Part shown: piece by piece, positions 58,917-64,000 of the stretch | Position numbering within the stretch: the stretch's first letter is position 1 | Layout: every line of letters begins with the position of its first letter | Assembly (NCBI RefSeq): GCF_006965485.1 | Contig: NZ_CP041360.1 | Coordinates: 5,374,501-5,438,500 of the forward strand | DNA from: Spirosoma sp. KCTC 42546 | Lineage (GTDB): Bacteria > Bacteroidota > Bacteroidia > Cytophagales > Spirosomataceae | Length of the DNA: 64,000 nt | Direction: 5' to 3' | Notes under the pieces: model-generated | Database searches by the model: none | The model's input: the letters and a program-made list of their open reading frames with translations, nothing else | What the model was told of the DNA's origin: nothing | Position numbers and translations under genes: made by a program

Positions 58917-59168
58917 ATGAAATCACTACCAGGAGTTTTAGTGGGATTAGCAGTTGGCGCAGTTATTGGTATTCTGCTTGCTCCAGAGAGCGGCCAAAAG
59001 ACGCGTAAACGTATCTCGTCTGAGTCAGATTCGTTCTTTAAAGACTTACAGGACCAACTACAGTCTGGCCTGGATAGCATAAAAAGTCAATATAACGAAT
59101 ATGTTGATTCGGCTGCCGGAAAAACACAGGATCTGGTTAGTCAGGCCAAGAAGAAAGCAAAGCAATAG
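58917..59168 (+). CDS. YtxH-domain protein 1
   Basis: 83 residues. N-terminal TM-like Gly/Ala segment LVGLAVGAVIGILLAPESGQKTRKRI (the YtxH signature LLAPxSGxxTR), then an amphipathic helix (DLQDQLQSGLDSIKSQYNEY) and a basic tail. A stress-induced membrane-associated family of unknown role. 50 bp before a second YtxH gene. Confidence 0.9.
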   Translation: MKSLPGVLVGLAVGAVIGILLAPESGQKTRKRISSESDSFFKDLQDQLQSGLDSIKSQYNEYVDSAAGKTQDLVSQAKKKAKQ

Positions 59169-59218
59169 GCTTCCTGCTAATCACCTAAAATAAACACTCA
59201 CCTAAAACACATAAAACG

Positions 59219-59587
59219 ATGAGAAGCACACGAGATTTTCTGACCGGCATTATTACCGGTGTTGTTATTGGTCTTCTAACAGCTCCCCGAAGCGGTAAAG
59301 AAACACGCGAAAAACTGACTGAAGAAGCCAGCAAACGCACAGGCGATTTGAAGGACCAATGGGAAAAAGGAGTATCTCAGGTGAAAGAGGGGTACGAGCA
59401 GGCGGTAAGTCAGGTAAATCAGTATACCGACAAAGCTAAAGAACAGTTCAACCAGTATAAAGACCAAGCACAGGCGACTTTTAGTAAAGATCAGCTCAAG
59501 AGTGATTATAACGATAAAGTTGACGAATTAGCCGACGATGCCAAATCAGGTATTGATAATGCAAAATCTTCAGTAAAAGCAAGCTAA
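59219..59587 (+). CDS. YtxH-domain protein 2
   Basis: 122 residues: FLTGIITGVVIGLLTAPRSGKETREKL, the YtxH signature, then a long LEA-like amphipathic helix with repeated KDQ/KEQ segments (VSQVKEGYEQAVSQVNQYTD, AKEQFNQYKDQAQATF, DDAKSGIDNAKSSVK). The tail resembles LEA/apolipophorin-like stress proteins. Likely co-transcribed with the first YtxH gene. Confidence 0.9.
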   Translation: MRSTRDFLTGIITGVVIGLLTAPRSGKETREKLTEEASKRTGDLKDQWEKGVSQVKEGYEQAVSQVNQYTDKAKEQFNQYKDQAQATFSKDQLKSDYNDKVDELADDAKSGIDNAKSSVKAS

Positions 59588-59626
59588 GTACTAGCATCCT
59601 ATTTACTCAACGTTCTTGAAATATAC

Positions 59627-59657
59627 AGCGCCTGCCGGACCATACCCGGCAGGCGCT
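59627..59657 (+). terminator. GC-rich hairpin after the YtxH pair
   Basis: 12-bp perfect arms AGCGCCTGCCGG and CCGGCAGGCGCT; no U run. Confidence 0.7.
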
Positions 59658-59921
59658 GCTGCGTTATACGCATGATGGGTTTAATAGCCTTTTAATATGG
59701 GTTTAAGAAGCCTTTAATTGGCAAAGGAGACTTTTGTGACGGCTCCTTTTTACTTATCAGTCAGGTAATACTTATACCAATTCAGGCGTCATAATACTAT
59801 GAAAAAATACCCATTTGCCTTTGCTTCCTCACTGCTCCGTAATTGGCAGAGGCTTATAGACGATAATAAAAACGTACGAGCGTATCCAACTGGGTTAGTT
59901 GTTTGCCCAGCCTCTATTTAT

Positions 59922-61028
59922 ATGGCTAAGTCAGTACGAGCCTGGGCAATGATCGTTACAATGGGCTTTATAGCTGTAAACGGACTAAGTAGCTGTAGTA
60001 GTACCGCGCAAAAATCCGAAGCAAGTGAACCAACCAAAGAGCGTCAGGAAACGAATTTACTTGCCACAGCCGCCTTCGATACAGCTAAGTATGAGAATGC
60101 CCGCAATGAATTGAATTTGACAGGTAAAATTACCTTCAATCAGGATCAGGTTGTAAAGGTATTTCCTCTGGTAGGTGGGCATATAGAAACTCTCAAGGCT
60201 GATTTAGGCGACTATGTTAAAAAGGGACAGACCCTGGCTGTAATTCGGTCGGGCGATTTGGCCGATTTAGAACAACAGAGTGTAGAAGCAAAGGGGCAAT
60301 TATCGGTAGCTCAGAAAAACCTGCAGGTTGCGGAAGACATGACTAAAGCGGGTCTGAGCTCCCAGCGCGAATTGGTGGCCAGTCAGGAACAACTGCTGGC
60401 GGCTAAAGGCGAAGTAAACCGTGTGAGTGAACGACGCCGGATTGTAGGCGGTAATGGTGCCGTTTATGTAGTAAAGGCCCCAGTGAGCGGTTTTATCGTC
60501 GAAAAATCTGCATCTCAAGGTATGGAACTTCGCTCCGACGATCCCGAGAACCTGTTCACGATCTCAAATCTAGACCACGTCTGGGTATTGGCGAATGTGT
60601 ACGAGTCCGACCTTGCGAATGTCAAAGAAGGAGATCAGGCAACCATAACAACCCTCTCCTACCCGGATAAAATCTTTCATGGCCGAATCGATAAAATCTT
60701 CAATGTTCTCGACCCCGACAGTAAAACCCTGAAAGTCCGTGTAACGCTGGATAATGCAGACTACCGACTTAAGCCGGAGATGTTTGCGAATGTAAGCGTT
60801 ACCTACGCGGGGCACGACAAACGGATAGCGATTCCGGCAAAGGCTGTCGTATTTGATAAAAACCGCAACTTCGTGGTCATGGTTAACAACAAAAACCAGC
60901 CTCTGGTACGCGAAGTAGACATCTATAAATCCATTGGGCCGAAAACATATTTATCCGGTGGGTTAACACCCGGTGATCGGGTTGTAACGAACAATCAGCT
61001 GCTGATTTACAACGCACTCGGGAATTAA
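59922..61028 (+). CDS. RND efflux periplasmic adaptor (HlyD/CusB-like) lipoprotein
   Basis: 368 residues from the ATG at 59922, chosen because it gives a lipoprotein signal (MIVTMGFIAVNGLSSC); the ATG at 59799 would add 41 residues ahead of it. Adaptor layout: biotinyl-lipoyl halves (GGHIETLKADLGDYVKKGQTLAVI and VKAPVSGFIVEKSASQGMEL), a helical hairpin between them (QQSVEAKGQLSVAQKNLQVA), a beta-barrel (HVWVLANVYESDLANVKEGD) and membrane-proximal domain (PAKAVVFDKNRNFVVMV). Normally paired with an RND pump and TolC; neither follows, the next gene is an MFS transporter after a strong terminator. Confidence 0.88.
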   Translation: MAKSVRAWAMIVTMGFIAVNGLSSCSSTAQKSEASEPTKERQETNLLATAAFDTAKYENARNELNLTGKITFNQDQVVKVFPLVGGHIETLKADLGDYVKKGQTLAVIRSGDLADLEQQSVEAKGQLSVAQKNLQVAEDMTKAGLSSQRELVASQEQLLAAKGEVNRVSERRRIVGGNGAVYVVKAPVSGFIVEKSASQGMELRSDDPENLFTISNLDHVWVLANVYESDLANVKEGDQATITTLSYPDKIFHGRIDKIFNVLDPDSKTLKVRVTLDNADYRLKPEMFANVSVTYAGHDKRIAIPAKAVVFDKNRNFVVMVNNKNQPLVREVDIYKSIGPKTYLSGGLTPGDRVVTNNQLLIYNALGN

Positions 61029-61041
61029 CTTCTCAAACGGT

Positions 61042-61094
61042 CATTAAAGGCCATCGGAAAGCTGCTCAACGTAGCTTTCCGATGGCCTTTAATG
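61042..61094 (+). terminator. Terminator of the adaptor gene
   Basis: Perfect 22-bp arms CATTAAAGGCCATCGGAAAG... and complement around a 9-nt loop, 13 bp after the stop. Confidence 0.88.
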
Positions 61095-61246
61095 ATTATT
61101 GGTAAACCTGATTGGCCAACTGTGAGTCAAGTCATAACTTATAGAAATAAGCACGAAATAATTGTAACATTTACCCGATTTATCGGAATATTATTTCGCT
61201 ACTTTGTATTATTGGCAACTATTCGTCAACAATACACTATTTCGAC

Positions 61247-62545
61247 ATGATTACTTCCACTGCTTCATCTGAGTCACTTGGCGGTTCGGCACAACCGAAT
61301 CACAGGTCCGGGGCTACGGCTAGCCTATTTGGTTTGCCAGTCATTGTGGCAGCGCTGGGGTACTTCGTTGATATTTATGATTTACTCCTGTTTGGTATTG
61401 TTCGCGTACCAAGTCTGAAAGATCTGGGGCTTACTACGGACCAGATCTCAACGGTAGGAGGACGCATTATCAACTGGCAAATGGCTGGTTTACTACTGGG
61501 CGGAATTTTGTGGGGCATCCTTGGCGATAAGCGCGGACGCCTATCGGTGCTGTTTGGTAGCATAGTCACCTATTCCATTGCCAATATTGCCTGCGGATTT
61601 GTTAAGCACATTACGTTTATGGACCCTGTCACCTACTATGCGCTGATGCGATTTGTGGCGGGTATTGGGCTGGCCGGTGAATTAGGCGCTGGTATTACAC
61701 TCGTGAGTGAGATTCTCCCTAAAGAAAAACGAGCAATAGGCACTTCACTTGTGGCTGCAGTTGGTGTATTAGGGGCCATAGTCGCTTATTTTACCGTTAA
61801 GCTCTTCGATTGGGAAACGGCATTTTTCGTAGGTGGTGGTTTAGGGTTCTGTTTATTACTATTACGCATTGGGGTGGTTGAATCCGGGATGTTTACCCAG
61901 ATAACTGAGCAAAAACACGTTAGCCGGGGTAACTTTTTATCCTTCTTTACAAATATGGATCGGCTCAAGCGTTACCTGAAATGCATTGGTATTGGGATCC
62001 CGACCTGGTTCATTACCGGCATTCTAGCTTCGTTCAGTAACGAATTTGGTAAAGCATTAGGCATAGCCGACGAAATTCAACCGGGTTTGGCCATTACGTG
62101 GTTATACTTTGGGATGGCCATAGGCGATCTATCCAACGGTTTTATCAGTCAGGCACTGAAATCGCGTAAAAAAGCAATTGCCCTTTTTATGGGGATTGCC
62201 TTTGTATTCAGCTTCATTTATTTATACCTCAGTATCACCAGCGCTCCGCTGTTCTATGCCCTTTGTTTGTGTCTGGGTTTCGGAAATGGCTACTGGGCCA
62301 TGTTCGTAACGATCAGTGCCGAGCAGTTTGGCACTAATCTCCGCGCTACGGCTGCTACCACCGTACCAAACATGGTGCGTGCCTTCCTGATTCCAATGAC
62401 CCTGAGTTATCAGGCCTTAAAACCATCACTGGATGTCATTAATGCCGGTGCCATTGTTGGTCTAGTCAGCTTCCTCCTTGGTTTTTACGCCATCCTGACG
62501 ATACCGGAAACACATGACAAGGAGTTGAATTATCTGGAAGAGTGA
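61247..62545 (+). CDS. MFS transporter (metabolite:H+ symporter type)
   Basis: 432 residues, twelve TM segments. After a Ser/Gly-rich N-terminal tail: GYFVDIYDLLLFGIVRVPSL in TM1, the loop motif GILGDKRGRLSVLFG, RFVAGIGLAGELGAGITLVSE and, in the second half, GDLSNGFISQALKSRKKAI and FGTNLRATAATTVPNMVRAF. These fit the SHS/aromatic-acid or sugar-phosphate-like MFS families; the substrate cannot be read from sequence. Monocistronic. Confidence 0.88.
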   Translation: MITSTASSESLGGSAQPNHRSGATASLFGLPVIVAALGYFVDIYDLLLFGIVRVPSLKDLGLTTDQISTVGGRIINWQMAGLLLGGILWGILGDKRGRLSVLFGSIVTYSIANIACGFVKHITFMDPVTYYALMRFVAGIGLAGELGAGITLVSEILPKEKRAIGTSLVAAVGVLGAIVAYFTVKLFDWETAFFVGGGLGFCLLLLRIGVVESGMFTQITEQKHVSRGNFLSFFTNMDRLKRYLKCIGIGIPTWFITGILASFSNEFGKALGIADEIQPGLAITWLYFGMAIGDLSNGFISQALKSRKKAIALFMGIAFVFSFIYLYLSITSAPLFYALCLCLGFGNGYWAMFVTISAEQFGTNLRATAATTVPNMVRAFLIPMTLSYQALKPSLDVINAGAIVGLVSFLLGFYAILTIPETHDKELNYLEE

Positions 62546-62583
62546 ATCTGACTGCGCTGATAGGTGCGATGCATCCAGTTACC

Positions 62584-62640
62584 CCCCTGAAGGGGGCTTA
62601 AGTTGAGAATCGTCAAGCAAAGCCCTCCTTCAGGGAGTAA
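62584..62640. repeat. CCCCTGAAGGGGG hairpin pair
   Basis: CCCCCTGAAGGGGG (62584-62597) is a self-complementary hairpin, and AGCCCTCCTTCAGGGAG lies 40 bp on. Together they form nested inverted words between convergent genes. Confidence 0.5.
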
Positions 62641-62689
62641 TACGAAAAGGCTATCGTAAAGCAGTATTAGTAAACCAGTAACAATTGAA

Positions 62690-62717
62690 AAGGCCGGCTT
62701 TATATAAAACCGGCCTT
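62690..62717 (-). terminator. Terminator of the pyrophosphatase gene
   Basis: AAGGCCGG and CCGGCCTT arms around an AT-rich loop; on the minus strand it is followed by TTTTC, 29 bp after the stop. Confidence 0.75.
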
Positions 62718-62745
62718 CTTCGTAAATCTATATCCTATAAACCAG

Positions 62746-64000
62746 TTACTTCTTCGTCACTCGGACCGAAATCCGGCGATTTTGTGCCCGGCCTTCTTCG
62801 GTGTCGTTTGAAGCAACGGGGTGCTCCTGCCCGTACCCTTCTGCTTCCAGACGATCTTTACCAATGCCCATTTTCTCTAGCTCAACCCGTACCGAGTTGG
62901 CACGATCCTGAGAGAGTTTGAGGTTACTGGCGGCATTGCCGGTGTTATCCGTGTAGCCACCCAGCTTGATGTTTACGGCTGGATGCGCCTTCAGGATTTC
63001 GGCAATGTTTTTCAACTGCTCCTGCGACTGAGGCTCCAGCGTGGCACTCCCCGTTTGGAATAATAACCGGTCAAAATCAAACCAGGTCGTTTTGTCAACA
63101 GGCTTGTCGCCTTTGATAAAGGCCAGCAGTTTACTTTCGATTCCAAATTCAGGAATGTTTAACTCAACACCGCTCGTCAATTTTTCAGGGCGAAATTCGC
63201 CGAGTCCCGTATTTGGAGTGTTCACTTTGTCATTATCGGCAGCAGTTGATTCTTCTAGTGGAAGTTCTGTACCAGCAGCCTCTTTGCCTTCTTTGTTATA
63301 GCCCGGTGTTTCGGCTGAGGGAACAGCGATGTAGGGCGCAATAACGAGCGAAACGATCGACATCAGTTTGATCAGAATGTTCATCGACGGACCCGAGGTA
63401 TCTTTAAATGGATCACCCACGGTATCACCCGTAACCGATGCTTTGTGTGGCTCCGATTTTTTGTAGAACATTTCACCATTGATCAGGACGCCTTTCTCAA
63501 ATGACTTTTTCGCGTTGTCCCAGGCACCACCAGCGTTGTTCATGAAAATTCCCATCAACACACCCGATACCGTAACACCGGCCAGTAAACCACCGAGCAC
63601 TTCAGGACCAAAAATGAACCCAACAATAACGGGAACCGTCAGGGCAATTGCACCCGGCAACACCATTTCGCGAATAGAAGCCTGTGTCGAGATAGCTACG
63701 CACTTTTCGTATTCAGGCTTACCGGTTCCTTCCATAATACCCGGAATTTCCCGGAACTGGCGACGTACTTCTTCAACCATCGCCATAGCTGCCCGACCCA
63801 CAGCCGCAATGGCCAGAGACGAGAAAATGTACGGAATCATACCACCCACAAACAAACCAGCCAGCACGTCGGCCTTGTAAATATCGATGGCAGAAATGCC
63901 CGATAGGCCCACAAAAGCTGCAAATAACGCAAGCGCGGTCAAAGCCGCAGAAGCAATGGCAAACCCTTTACCACTGGCAGCAGTCGTGTTACCTACCGCA
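62746..64000 (-). CDS. hppA: Membrane-bound pyrophosphatase with C-terminal OmpA domain (5' part outside window)
   Basis: The last 418 codons of a longer gene; the frame is open to the right edge. [18 protein letters not shown] and [23 protein letters not shown], then [20 protein letters not shown], are signatures of ion-pumping pyrophosphatases. The Ala after GNTT (rather than Lys) points to the K+-dependent group. After the last TM ([13 protein letters not shown]) a linker rich in Glu/Pro/Thr leads to an OmpA-like domain: [43 protein letters not shown] and NRRISVRV. The enzyme couples PPi hydrolysis to Na+ or H+ export; the fused domain may tie it to peptidoglycan. Confidence 0.93.
   Translation of the reverse strand, partial: AVGNTTAASGKGFAIASAALTALALFAAFVGLSGISAIDIYKADVLAGLFVGGMIPYIFSSLAIAAVGRAAMAMVEEVRRQFREIPGIMEGTGKPEYEKCVAISTQASIREMVLPGAIALTVPVIVGFIFGPEVLGGLLAGVTVSGVLMGIFMNNAGGAWDNAKKSFEKGVLINGEMFYKKSEPHKASVTGDTVGDPFKDTSGPSMNILIKLMSIVSLVIAPYIAVPSAETPGYNKEGKEAAGTELPLEESTAADNDKVNTPNTGLGEFRPEKLTSGVELNIPEFGIESKLLAFIKGDKPVDKTTWFDFDRLLFQTGSATLEPQSQEQLKNIAEILKAHPAVNIKLGGYTDNTGNAASNLKLSQDRANSVRVELEKMGIGKDRLEAEGYGQEHPVASNDTEEGRAQNRRISVRVTKK

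Noticed and set aside
61199..61206. TACTTTG before the MFS gene as a Bacteroidota promoter -7 box
   Set aside because: Spacing within the box is one base short of TAnnTTTG and no clear -33 partner is seen; too weak to list.

Overview
The window looks like a chromosomal segment of a member of the Bacteroidota, most likely Cytophagales and close to Spirosoma. This is inferred from gene content and not from a database search. The pointers are the run ftsX - DUF3098 - uppP - truB - ribF, secreted proteins of types common in the phylum (DUF6600, DUF6624, DUF1573, GH116, GH130, PorT-like), start codons without clear Shine-Dalgarno sequences, and a pyrophosphatase carrying an OmpA domain. Most genes look like single-copy chromosomal genes with short spacers.

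Layout. 1-8740 is an accessory region. It holds a decayed NUC1-type nuclease, a kelch-repeat secreted protein, a six-gene tRNA cluster (Gln, Ser, Trp, Cys, Tyr, Pro), a complete ISAs1-family element with a 9-bp target duplication, a restriction-like PD-(D/E)XK protein followed by an AT-rich zinc-binding protein (a possible defence pair), an IS3-family element, and a tyrosine-recombinase stump beside tRNA-Leu. 8859-28145 is housekeeping and envelope: an ABC permease, a band-7 lipoprotein, a second NUC1 nuclease, the ftsX to ribF run, truA, MscS, CorA and isochorismate synthase. 28212-44188 holds glycosidases, an S9 peptidase, a degenerate M1-fused ABC permease and a two-component system. 45785-59587 is a stress-type cluster (OmpA, DUF2945, DUF3140, DUF2383, GlgX, DUF3891, PNPOx-like, DUF326, lmo0937-like, two YtxH) mixed with four receiver-domain regulators, one of them a sigma-54 activator. 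The window ends with an RND adaptor, an MFS transporter and the 3' part of hppA-ompA.

The most unusual signal is a family of 16-nt GC-rich hairpin inserts. Five interrupt the IS3 element at 6952, 7183, 7826, 7965 and 8073, and a related one splits the T-arm of tRNA-Ser(GCU) at 2798. The form is CGCN, a 4-nt arm, CGRY, then the complementary 4-nt arm. The arms differ between copies but stay complementary. Removing exactly 16 nt at each of the five sites restores both IS3 reading frames with no other lesion. The five inserts lie in mirror order A B C B' A', and A/A' and B/B' are exact reverse complements. I know of no described element of this kind. Splicing-like removal, ribosome bypassing and a tiny mobile or host-inserted element are all open.

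A second genome-wide theme is long intergenic hairpins with word-like, internally repetitive arms (for example CACAGAG words, purine-rich runs, and near-tandem words). They occur in convergent, divergent and tandem gaps and sometimes overlap gene ends, including the start of truB and the end of a histidine kinase gene.
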